Of a stretch of DNA of 8,234 nucleotides, positions 1 through 7,400 are shown piece by piece (position 1 is the stretch's first letter; the number at the start of each line of letters is the position of its first letter). This DNA is from an uncultured Bacteroidota bacterium. Lineage in GTDB: Bacteria > Bacteroidota > Bacteroidia > Flavobacteriales > BACL11. A program made the position numbers and the translations under genes. The stretch lies in assembly GCA_902514225.1 (NCBI GenBank), contig CABXPN010000044.1, positions 1 through 8,234 on the forward strand. The letters run 5' to 3'. Below the pieces are notes generated by a model. That model was not told the DNA's origin. It was given only the letters and a program-made list of their open reading frames with translations, and ran no database searches.

Positions 1-1
1 T

Positions 2-1714
2 AATTTTACTGCTGATGCCATATTTAGTTTGTCTAGGCTTTTTGTTCTAATTTCATTAACAATCTTTTTTGCAAGTATCTTTATAAAAAAAGGCTATCTA
101 TTTATAGCAAAATCAATATTGATTTTCTCTCTAATATCTCTACTAATTTATTTTGATCAAATTTATATTGCTTTTGAGAATGGAAAAGATATCATTCAAT
201 CAGAGAAAGCAACTGCTACAATGGGGAATAAAAATTTATTAGGATCTATACTTTTTTTATCATTACCTTTTTTATTTTATGTTTATCAATCAGTAACTAA
301 ACTATCGAAGATGTTGGTTTTATTTTTATTAGTTTTAATATTATGTAGTTTACTTTTAATTCAGTCAAAGGCTGTTCTTTTAGGTCTATTATTTATGAGT
401 GTTTCAATTGTTCTTTTTTCTTTTAGAGGCAATTCAAAGATAATACTATATTCTACACTCATTATAAGCATTATTACTTCTATACTATTTATTACTAGCC
501 CTAAGGTATTTAAACATTTTACGCAGGCAATAGATCAGATAGAGAGAAAGAAAGGGCGAATTGATAATAATAAACTAATTGAAAAGGACCCTAGAGTTTC
601 ATTATATATAAAAACTATTGATATGATAAAGGACAATCCTATCTTAGGAGTTGGTCCTGGAAATTGGAAAAAAGAATTTCCTAAATATGGTTTAAAAAAC
701 ACTATAGGGCAAAAAGGGGATAGATTTGCACAAAGGCCGCATTCTGATTTTCTTTGGTTCTTTGCAGAAGGAGGAATTTTATCAGGTATTTTATATATAT
801 TCTTATTTATCTTTATATTAAGAGATACTTTATTTCTTTATTTAAACATGAAAGATAAAAAACGGTATTTCTTTTTAATTTTATTTTCTACTATGTTAGG
901 ATACATAATTATTAGTCTATTTGACTTCCCTAATGAACGTCCAACTCATAATTTATTTTTAGCAATTATTTTAGGAATAATTATTAGCGAAAGATTGGAA
1001 AAAAGAAAATACTATAAAACATCTAATAAACTAGTTGGTATAATCTTAATTTGTTTATTTAGTATCAATATAGCTTTTGCCAGTATAAGATACAAGGGGG
1101 ATCTGCATATGACAAAGGCATTGAAATATAAATCAATTAGTGATTGGGACAAGATGATTGATGAACTAGACATAGCCTATAATCAACATTTATACGATAT
1201 TGATAATACCACAACTCCTTTAATGTGGTATTATGGTCTGGCTTATTTCAATAAAGGTGAAGTAAATATTGCTTTTGATTATTTTAAAAAGGCCTATAGT
1301 ATTAATCCATATCATTTACATGTCATTAATAATCTTGCCACATGTTATGGTCTTAATAATGATTATAGAAAGGCTAAAGAATTATATGAAGAGTGTATTG
1401 CTATTTCACCAAGATTTGAAGAGGCAGCATTAAATTTAGCAGCCATATATTCCTATGAACAAAGAGATAAAGAGGCGTTAGATATTTTGTTAGGTCTTAG
1501 AAACTTTCGAATTGAAGGTTTTGGTAATATTTCTGTATCTTACATGCAATATTTTAATGCAATATTCTCAAAACTAAGTGACCGTGTAAATAGCAATGAT
1601 AAATTGCTTATACTTTCAAGTAATACAGAAGTTTTTTTTAATCAAATAAAAACCATACATTTGTATCGTGAACAAAATAAAACTTACGATACAATAATAA
1701 AAACTCTTGAATAA
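2..1714 (+). CDS. O-antigen ligase/polymerase family (Wzy_C) membrane protein with C-terminal TPR repeats, 5' end missing
   Basis: The reading frame is open from base 2, so the gene starts outside the window; 570 residues are visible. A TTG at 29 and the first in-frame ATG at 221 are unlikely starts, because membrane helices precede both. Many hydrophobic helices fill visible residues 10-365. Wzy_C hallmarks are GNKN (75-78), NPILGVGPGNWKKEF (212-226) and RPHSDFLWFFAEGG, which begins just before His247 in a predicted periplasmic loop. Residues 408-500 form about three TPR-like helical hairpins ending in NP/SP turns. Members of this family transfer or polymerise lipid-linked glycans on the periplasmic side of the inner membrane (lipid A-core ligases, O-antigen polymerases, some protein O-glycosylases). 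The sequence does not say which acts here. The TPR block is a plausible partner-binding domain. The stop overlaps the next ATG by one base (TAATG), which implies translational coupling to the T9SS cargo gene. The family call is strong; the substrate is unknown. Confidence 0.85.
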   Translation, partial: NFTADAIFSLSRLFVLISLTIFFASIFIKKGYLFIAKSILIFSLISLLIYFDQIYIAFENGKDIIQSEKATATMGNKNLLGSILFLSLPFLFYVYQSVTKLSKMLVLFLLVLILCSLLLIQSKAVLLGLLFMSVSIVLFSFRGNSKIILYSTLIISIITSILFITSPKVFKHFTQAIDQIERKKGRIDNNKLIEKDPRVSLYIKTIDMIKDNPILGVGPGNWKKEFPKYGLKNTIGQKGDRFAQRPHSDFLWFFAEGGILSGILYIFLFIFILRDTLFLYLNMKDKKRYFFLILFSTMLGYIIISLFDFPNERPTHNLFLAIILGIIISERLEKRKYYKTSNKLVGIILICLFSINIAFASIRYKGDLHMTKALKYKSISDWDKMIDELDIAYNQHLYDIDNTTTPLMWYYGLAYFNKGEVNIAFDYFKKAYSINPYHLHVINNLATCYGLNNDYRKAKELYEECIAISPRFEEAALNLAAIYSYEQRDKEALDILLGLRNFRIEGFGNISVSYMQYFNAIFSKLSDRVNSNDKLLILSSNTEVFFNQIKTIHLYREQNKTYDTIIKTLE

Positions 1715-2361
1715 TGAAAAAAAAGATACTACTATTTTCTATGCTTTTACCATTTTGTATCCTTTCACAAACTCTAACAAGCATAACTCCAAATTCTGCC
1801 ATCCAAGGACAAACAGTACCTTCTTTAATTATTAGTGGTAACAACATGTCTTTCTCTGGGTGGTCCTGTTGGTCAAACGCAGGAAATCTATCTGATTTTA
1901 GATTTAGTCAATGGTCTGGAACGAATATGCTATATGGCGCTCCGACAAGTGCAACTGCCACACAATTAAATGGGAATTTAAGTGTTCCATCTTTTCAGTC
2001 AATAGGGATATACAATTTAGAGGTTTTTGATTGTGGTACAGCAAGTTGGATTATTTTGCCTTTTTCATTTCAAATAAATTCCTCATCAACATCAATATTT
2101 CTTGAGAATATAGAAAAGCTTACTATTTATCCAAACCCAACTAAAGATATTATTAATATTAAATTTAAGAATCTTATTGTTCAGGATATTAAAATTAATA
2201 TAATTAATAGTATAGGAGAACTAGTCTTTTCTGAAAATTTACTTAATCATATAGGAGGTTATAATAAAAAGATTGATTTAAAAGAAAACTCAAAAGGAAT
2301 CTATTTATTAGAGATAGAAACAGGTGGTGGAGTGATTAAGAAGAAACTAATACTCCAATAA
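1714..2361 (+). CDS. Small secreted protein with Ig/TIG-like body and T9SS type A sorting domain
   Basis: The product has 215 residues. The start ATG overlaps the upstream stop codon and is followed at once by a signal peptide (MKKK, then a hydrophobic stretch, cleavage near LSQ at 17-19). Residues 20-115 begin SITPNSAIQGQ and carry alternating beta-strand-like stretches, resembling IPT/TIG immunoglobulin-like domains of Bacteroidota. This part is rich in Trp, Ser and Asn (SGWSCWSN) and has one further Cys in VFDCG. Residues 130-215 match the T9SS type A C-terminal domain: LTIYPNPTKD at the front, a central INIINSIGE strand, and KGIYLLEIETGGG leading to the final KKKLILQ. That domain directs export across the outer membrane and, in well-studied species, is removed before attachment to the surface or release. 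No enzymatic motif is seen, so it is probably a surface or released binding or structural protein. Coupling to the glycan ligase gene hints at a linked role. The sorting-domain call is firm; the Ig/TIG call is moderate. Confidence 0.85.
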   Translation: MKKKILLFSMLLPFCILSQTLTSITPNSAIQGQTVPSLIISGNNMSFSGWSCWSNAGNLSDFRFSQWSGTNMLYGAPTSATATQLNGNLSVPSFQSIGIYNLEVFDCGTASWIILPFSFQINSSSTSIFLENIEKLTIYPNPTKDIINIKFKNLIVQDIKINIINSIGELVFSENLLNHIGGYNKKIDLKENSKGIYLLEIETGGGVIKKKLILQ

Positions 2362-2379
2362 GTTTAATATATTTGGAGT
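2352..2379 (+). terminator. Hairpin at the end of the ligase-cargo pair, probable terminator
   Basis: ACTCCAA (2352-2358) pairs perfectly with TTGGAGT (2373-2379) around a 14-nt AT-rich loop. The 5' arm overlaps the last codons of the cargo gene and the stop codon lies in the loop. Only a weak T-rich stretch (TAATTCTGAT) follows, so this is not a textbook intrinsic terminator. Its position at the end of the two-gene unit, before a new promoter, supports the call. Confidence 0.45.
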
Positions 2380-2398
2380 GTAATTCTGATGTATAAAA

Positions 2399-2466
2399 TA
2401 GCGAGGGACCTATTCGGGTACCTTTTGATTTGCGATATCTAGTAGGTTATAGTCCTGCTACCCCCG
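2399..2466 (+). repeat. Diverged intergenic repeat, copy 1 (short form)
   Basis: This stretch matches 4113-4200 in the same orientation. Both begin TAGCG, reach a T-run and TTTG at exactly the same distance (offset 30), and end in TAGGTTnTAnTCCTGCTACnCC. In this copy TAGTAGG (2440-2446) and CCTGCTA (2454-2460) form a 7-bp stem with one G-T wobble around the 7-nt loop TTATAGT, followed by a run of five C. GGGACC and GGGTACC occur 12 bases apart in the left half. This copy lacks about 20 bases present in copy 2 between TTTG and TAGG. From memory, such hairpin elements resemble dispersed palindromic repeats of Bacteroidota genomes, possibly linked to Y1/IS200-like transposases; no search was made. 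Confidence 0.5.
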
Positions 2467-2501
2467 ACATTTTACTCCTCATATTTTCCATAATTTTTCT
2501 G

Positions 2502-2509
2502 TAAATTTG
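2502..2509 (+). promoter_or_regulatory. Bacteroidota -7 element of the VWA gene
   Basis: TAAATTTG fits the Bacteroidota -7 consensus TAnnTTTG. It ends only 4 bases before the ATG at 2514, so transcription would begin at or just next to the start codon and give a leaderless or nearly leaderless mRNA. A -33 TTTG box is not clear; there is only a T-rich stretch near 2484. Confidence 0.45.
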
Positions 2510-2513
2510 CTTT

Positions 2514-4043
2514 ATGAGAAGACTTGTATTGCTGTTAATGTTATACCCTTTCTTTATTTTTAGTCAAATTAATGTTTTGCAGAAAAATAATGAAATTGTA
2601 ATTGCATTAGATCTATCTAACTCTATGCTTTGTGAAGATATAAAACCAAACCGATTATTGCGATCAAAGCAAGTTATTTCTGAACTGATTGATAATTTGG
2701 AAGGAGATAGAATTGGTCTAATTGTTTTCGCTGGAGAAGCGTACACTCAACTGCCTATTACATCTGATTTTTCAGCTGCAAAAATGTTTTTAAATATTGT
2801 CAACACAAAAACCATCAAAACCCAAGGAACAAATCTTTCAGCAGCAATTCAGCAATCTGTGAAATCATTTAATTTTGAAAATGAATTTAATAAATCTATA
2901 ATCATAATAACAGATGGTGATGATCATGAAGGGGGAGCTCTTAATGAAGCAAAATTAGCTGCTGAGAAAGGAGTAGTTATTCACACTTTATCAATCGGAG
3001 ATGAGAATGGAGGTCCTATTCCACTAACAAGAGGAAAAGGGTTTAAAAAAGATAGAGAAGGAAATATAATTGTAACAAAACCCAATTTTGTTTTTTTATC
3101 AGAATTGGCTAGTATTGGTAATGGAATAAATATAAACGTAAATAATTCTCAAATTGGACTAAATCAACTTTTGGAAGAGATTAGTAAGACTAAAAAAGAA
3201 ATTAGATCCAAGCAGGAAATTAAAGGCATTGACATAATTATTGCCATGGATATATCTGGGAGCATGCTATCTCAAGATTTAGAACCGAACAGATTATATG
3301 CATCAAAAAAAATAGTAATTGACTTTATAAAACAAAGAAAAAACGACAGAATTGGACTTGTTCTCTTTAGTGGAAAAAGTTTTACTCAATGTCCGCTTAC
3401 AACTGACTATAATCATTTAATAAATCGATTTAATGATATAAAATACGGGATGATTGATGACGGAAGAACCGCAATTGGAGATGGTCTCGGAACAGCTTTA
3501 AATAGATTGAAGGGATCTAAGACAAAAAGCAAAATAGTTATTCTACTTACTGATGGAGAAAATACAGCTGGTAAAATTTCACCTCTTACAGCTGCTGATA
3601 TTGCAGAAAAATCTGGAGTCCGTGTTTATACGATTGGTATTGGAACAAAGGGCATGGCAAAAACTCCAGTAGGAATGGATTTGACTGGAAGATTTGTTTA
3701 CGATTATGTAGAAGTAAAGATTGATGAGCAAACATTAACAGAGATTGCAAACAAAACAGGAGGAAAATATTTTCGAGCAAAAGACAATGAAAGTTTGGAA
3801 GGAATATATAATACTATTGATGAGATAGAAACTTCTAAATACTATACAACAATCACAAAGAAAAATAAAAAAGAACAAAAAGAAGATAAAGAAGATAAGG
3901 ATCAAAATCAACCAAAAGAGAAATTAAGTCAAGAAGAGATTGAACAAATTCTAAATACATTAGAAAGAGAAGAAAAAGAAGTTCAAGAAGGTTTATTAAA
4001 GAAGAAGGTAAAAAGAGTGCCAATGCTATTAAAAGATTGGTAA
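2514..4043 (+). CDS. Secreted tandem VWA protein: BatB-like plus BatA-like domains with a BatC-like tail
   Basis: The product has 509 residues. The ATG is followed by a signal peptide (MRRLVLLLMLYPFFIFSQ) with a likely cleavage site around Ser17-Gln18. VWA domain 1 (about 25-225) has a complete MIDAS metal site: D33-L-S-N-S, T106 in TQGTNLS and D134 in ITDGDD. Its DLSNSMLCEDIKPNRL motif and its PIPL...NIIVTK part resemble BatB. VWA domain 2 (about 237-435) has D246-I-S-G-S, T319 in DGRTAIGDGLG and D347 in LTDGEN, and resembles BatA through FTQCPLTTDY, VRVYTIGIG and GGKYFRA. In Bacteroidota these are normally two separate proteins anchored by transmembrane helices; none is visible here apart from the signal peptide. 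A Lys/Asp/Gln-rich linker (449-469) leads to a charged helix and the final LLKDW, which resembles the end of BatC. The protein is probably periplasmic and binds a partner through metal-dependent VWA contacts. Bat proteins are linked to envelope stress and aerotolerance, but the role here is unknown. Both flanks carry copies of the same intergenic repeat, and no other bat gene is in the window. Confidence 0.85.
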   Translation: MRRLVLLLMLYPFFIFSQINVLQKNNEIVIALDLSNSMLCEDIKPNRLLRSKQVISELIDNLEGDRIGLIVFAGEAYTQLPITSDFSAAKMFLNIVNTKTIKTQGTNLSAAIQQSVKSFNFENEFNKSIIIITDGDDHEGGALNEAKLAAEKGVVIHTLSIGDENGGPIPLTRGKGFKKDREGNIIVTKPNFVFLSELASIGNGININVNNSQIGLNQLLEEISKTKKEIRSKQEIKGIDIIIAMDISGSMLSQDLEPNRLYASKKIVIDFIKQRKNDRIGLVLFSGKSFTQCPLTTDYNHLINRFNDIKYGMIDDGRTAIGDGLGTALNRLKGSKTKSKIVILLTDGENTAGKISPLTAADIAEKSGVRVYTIGIGTKGMAKTPVGMDLTGRFVYDYVEVKIDEQTLTEIANKTGGKYFRAKDNESLEGIYNTIDEIETSKYYTTITKKNKKEQKEDKEDKDQNQPKEKLSQEEIEQILNTLEREEKEVQEGLLKKKVKRVPMLLKDW

Positions 4044-4112
4044 ATTATTTTTAAAAGTATTTTCTAATCATAAAATCCAATTAATTTTTTAAGTTTGTGT
4101 TAGTAGATTGAT

Positions 4113-4200
4113 TAGCGGTGCAAAAAGCGGAGCAATTTTTAGTTTGAAATCTTGCTGTAATCATGTAAAAAGGTGTTAGGTTGTAATCCTGCTACTCCTA
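4113..4200 (+). repeat. Diverged intergenic repeat, copy 2 (long form)
   Basis: This is the direct-orientation partner of 2399-2466. Its final 22 bases (4177-4198) match copy 1 at all but 3-4 positions. The left half contains AGCGGTGCAA (4114-4123) and AGCGGAGCAA (4126-4135), a 9/10 match 12 bases apart. The right half has a second internal duplication, TTGAAATCTTGCT (4144-4156) and TTGTAATCCTGCT (4181-4193), an 11/13 match. The terminal hairpin has a GG/CC-based stem around the loop TTGTAAT, with one mismatch. The periodic structure suggests a small non-autonomous mobile or REP-like element that is decaying. Confidence 0.5.
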
Positions 4201-4317
4201 TACTTGAAGAGTTTCCCAAGAATACGGTCTTTGATATTTTGGTATTTTTATTTGATGAATTGAAGCTCCAAAAAATAATGTTTTCTAATGTTTTTGTTTT
4301 AGATTCCATAATTATAA

Positions 4318-4339
4318 TAATCAAATTATACTTTGATTA
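4318..4339. promoter_or_regulatory. Perfect 8-bp inverted repeat upstream of the giant gene promoter
   Basis: TAATCAAA (4318-4325) and TTTGATTA (4332-4339) are exact reverse complements with a 6-base spacer, TTATAC. The palindrome sits about 36 bases before the -7 element of the giant gene, so it could be an operator for a dimeric regulator. It could also act as a weak hairpin ending transcription from the VWA gene, as T-rich sequence follows. Chance formation in AT-rich DNA cannot be excluded. Confidence 0.35.
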
Positions 4340-4374
4340 GTTTAATTTTATACCCTTTCTTTTTAGAAATTTTC

Positions 4375-4382
4375 TATATTTG
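4375..4382 (+). promoter_or_regulatory. Bacteroidota -7 element of the giant surface protein gene
   Basis: TATATTTG fits TAnnTTTG and lies 28 bases before the ATG at 4411. This predicts a short A-rich leader (AACTTAAAAAAACCAC) without a Shine-Dalgarno site, as is usual for this phylum. The -33 region is T-rich (CTTTCTTTTT), without a clean TTTG. Confidence 0.5.
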
Positions 4383-4410
4383 CTAACTTAAAAAAACCAC
4401 TTAATCAAAC

Positions 4411-7400
4411 ATGTTAAAAAACAAATTTCTTTTATCTCTTATATTAACTATTGTATTTAACCTGGAAGTTAAGTCTCAATGTTTTAATCTAACATATTCT
4501 TCATGTGTTGTTTTTGGAGATACAACAGAACTATCTGCTGATAATGGATTAAGTGGTTTCTGGACAATAACAGATCCTACTGGTAGTGTTATTACCCCAG
4601 GATTTCCAGGAAACTATTATAATAGTTATGATCTTGCATTTACACAATTAGGAACTTATACTGTTGAGGTTGATCAATCTAGTACATCTCCCTCATGTGG
4701 AGTAGAAACTTTTACTATTGAATCATATAGTAATCCTCTTATTATAGATTCTTTACCTATGAACAATTTATGTCAAGGCGAGACTGTTGATCTAAGTAGT
4801 TTTATAAATATTGCAAATGTATCTGTTAGTCCTATAAGTTATGAGTTTTACTTGAATGAGAATCTAATGAATAATTGGGAAAGTTATCTTTTAGATTCAG
4901 GATGGACGCATATAGATGTCGTTGTAACTGATGGAAGTGGTTGTACAGACACTACTTCTTTAAGTTTTACTGCAACTGCAAACGCGATAACTCCTCCAGT
5001 TATTATTATTCAAGATATTGATAGTAATCAGAATATTATTAAACCATGTGGTAGTACATCTTTAGATTTTAATGTTTTAAATCCAGATTCTACTTTTGAT
5101 TATAGCTGGAATATACAAGGGAATAATTATTTAGGTTCAAGCATTACACAATCTGTTAATGCTCCAACTACTAATCCAGGAAATATTGAATCTACATTAT
5201 CTATTTATGATTCTGTTTCAGGTTGTACAGTTGATTTTATTAGAAATATTGCTTCTGTTGGTTTGGGTAATCAAATAGGAGCTGGTTTACAAACAGATAT
5301 TGTTCCTTTATGTGCTGGTAACATCAACTTGTTATGGGTAGAAAATGGTAGTAATGCTATTCTAGATATGGGTCCTGGAGACACTATTTCATGGGAGATT
5401 AGTTGTGGTACAACTGTTATAGACACTAATAGTTGGAGTTTCCTTGATTTGTCAACTTATTTAACTACTCATCCTTTCATGCCTAACGAGCAGGTTGCCG
5501 GTTTTCCTGCAAATTTCCCATACAACTCATGTGGATGTAATGATCCTGCAAATGGTACTACCGATCAATTTAAGATAAAGGCAGTGTTAACTTCAGCTTG
5601 TCTTTCTAATTCAGTAACTATTGCTACCTGGAAAACAGTTAATGATCCTTTACAAGCAGAATTTACTACAGAGGATGTCTGTATTGGAGATTCTACAGAA
5701 TTTATTAATAGTTCACTTTCTGGCTGTGATGGAAATACATTTGATTCTAATGAAGATACTCTTAGGTATTATTGGGATTTTGGAGATTGTTCTCCAGTTA
5801 TCGATACTTTCTCTATTGCTAATAGTGGAAATGAATATCCAAATATATCGCATTTGTATGATAATCCTGGAATTTATACAGTTCAATTAATTACAGAATC
5901 TTATTGTGGAACAGACACTGTTTCTTATCCTGTTACAGTAAGGCCAAACCCTGTATTAGATATTAGTGCTACATCTGTGTGTTTAAATGATACGACTAAG
6001 TTTTTTGCAAATGCTACTCCTGCTTCAGATACTACAATTAATTATATCTGTCAGGGATCAAACCTTAATATACCAATTGTAGGAGGAGATTCTTTATTTA
6101 GTTATAACTGGAGTATGATAGACAGTATAGATGGTATTTATGTTAATGGTACTTCTTCCTCTTCTGCTGATCCAGAATTTGTCTTTTATAGCTGTGGACT
6201 CAAATTAGTAACTCTTAGTATGAATGATTCTACTGATTGTCAGATTATTGATTCTATTAATGTATCGGTTCATGGTTTACCTACAGCTATTTTAAGTAGT
6301 CCATTGCAGAATGAATTCTTCTGTACAGGAGACCCATTAACCATTACAGATAGCTCTAATACGAACTCTTCTTGTCCTATAGTGATTATAGTGGAGGGTA
6401 ATCCTGTCACTCTTCCTAATAGTTTAGATACTTTTAATATTAATATTACTGAGAATTTTGGTGGATTTAACTCTATTTACAATCAAGGATTTTCTTCATC
6501 TCCAAATATATCTGAAATAATTTCTACACAGTGTGATCCAACATCTGTATATAATTTTAGTTATAATGTAACTTTAATTGTTCAAGATGATTTCGGATGC
6601 TTAGATACTGTTAGTAGCTTAGTTACAGCAATATGTGACACTGCAACATCTGATATTTTTTCATGTATAACTTATGATTGGAATGGACAGATTATTGATA
6701 GTAGCGGGACGTATTATCAATCTTTTATTAGTTCTTATGGTTGTGATTCTATACATGCTTTAAATGTTAATATTTATACTCCTGATAGTGTGTATTCATC
6801 TATAACTGCTTGTAATTCATATAATTGGAACGGGCAGATTATTGACACAAATGGGAGTTATGTGCAGACACTTACTAATTATGGAGGATGCGATAGTACG
6901 GTATTTCTTAATGTAACTATAAATTACAGTGATACTTCTACTGAATATATTACAGCTTGTGATTCTTATACTTGGCTAAATGGAGTTACCTATACTGTTT
7001 CTAATGACACTTCTTCTTACACCTACCAAACAATAAATGGATGTGATAGTATTGTAATATTAGATTTGACTATTCTTTCATCTAGCAATTCTGCTTCTTA
7101 CCCTTATTTAGACACCTTCGAATATACTGGAGCTCCTCAGATGTTTATTGTTCCATCTTCTGTAAGTAGTGTTAACATTCAACTTTATGGAGCAGAAGGA
7201 GGAGGTCGACTTCTTAGTGGTAATACATATAGTGGATTAGGAGGAGCTGGTGCTTATGCTACTGGAAATTTAGCAGTAAATCCTGGAGATACGCTTTATA
7301 TATATGTAGGTGGACACGGAGCGTCATCAATGTCTGGCTTAGCCGCTGGTGGTTGGAATGGTGGTGGTTCTGGATTTTCGTCATCTTCTGGTGAGCCTGG

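Larger units (their letters stand above)
4044..4410. other. Non-coding gap between the VWA gene and the giant surface protein gene
   Basis: This gap of 367 bases contains no convincing gene on either strand. From left to right it holds an AT-rich stretch without a clear terminator, repeat copy 2 (4113-4200), an unassigned stretch (4201-4317), an 8-bp palindrome (4318-4339), a stretch resembling the 5' end of the VWA gene (about 4348-4366), and the promoter and leader of the giant gene. A small open frame on the - strand (4139-4324) crosses the repeat and is not believed. Confidence 0.7.

Noticed and set aside
29..31. TTG as the start codon of the first gene
   Set aside because: The frame is open to the window edge, and membrane helices typical of the family begin around this point, so the true start lies outside the window.
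2440..2470. T-arm and acceptor end of a tRNA
   Set aside because: The 7-nt loop, stem and trailing C-run look like a T-arm, but the loop lacks the conserved C56 (TTATAGT). No matching 5' acceptor strand, D-arm or anticodon arm is found upstream. The partner at 4177-4200 shows it belongs to a repeat.
1638..3780. Short - strand frames at 1638-1847, 2564-2746 and 3586-3780
   Set aside because: All oppose strongly supported genes (ligase/cargo and VWA domains) and show no domain or promoter evidence.
4139..4324. Small open frame on the - strand in the intergenic gap
   Set aside because: It crosses the diverged repeat and the AT-rich spacer, has no recognisable domain or signal peptide, and its composition follows the non-coding DNA.
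5621..5890. Alternative + strand frame of 89 codons
   Set aside because: It lies wholly inside the giant gene, over the well-supported PKD-like domain (YYWDFGD), and has no features of its own.
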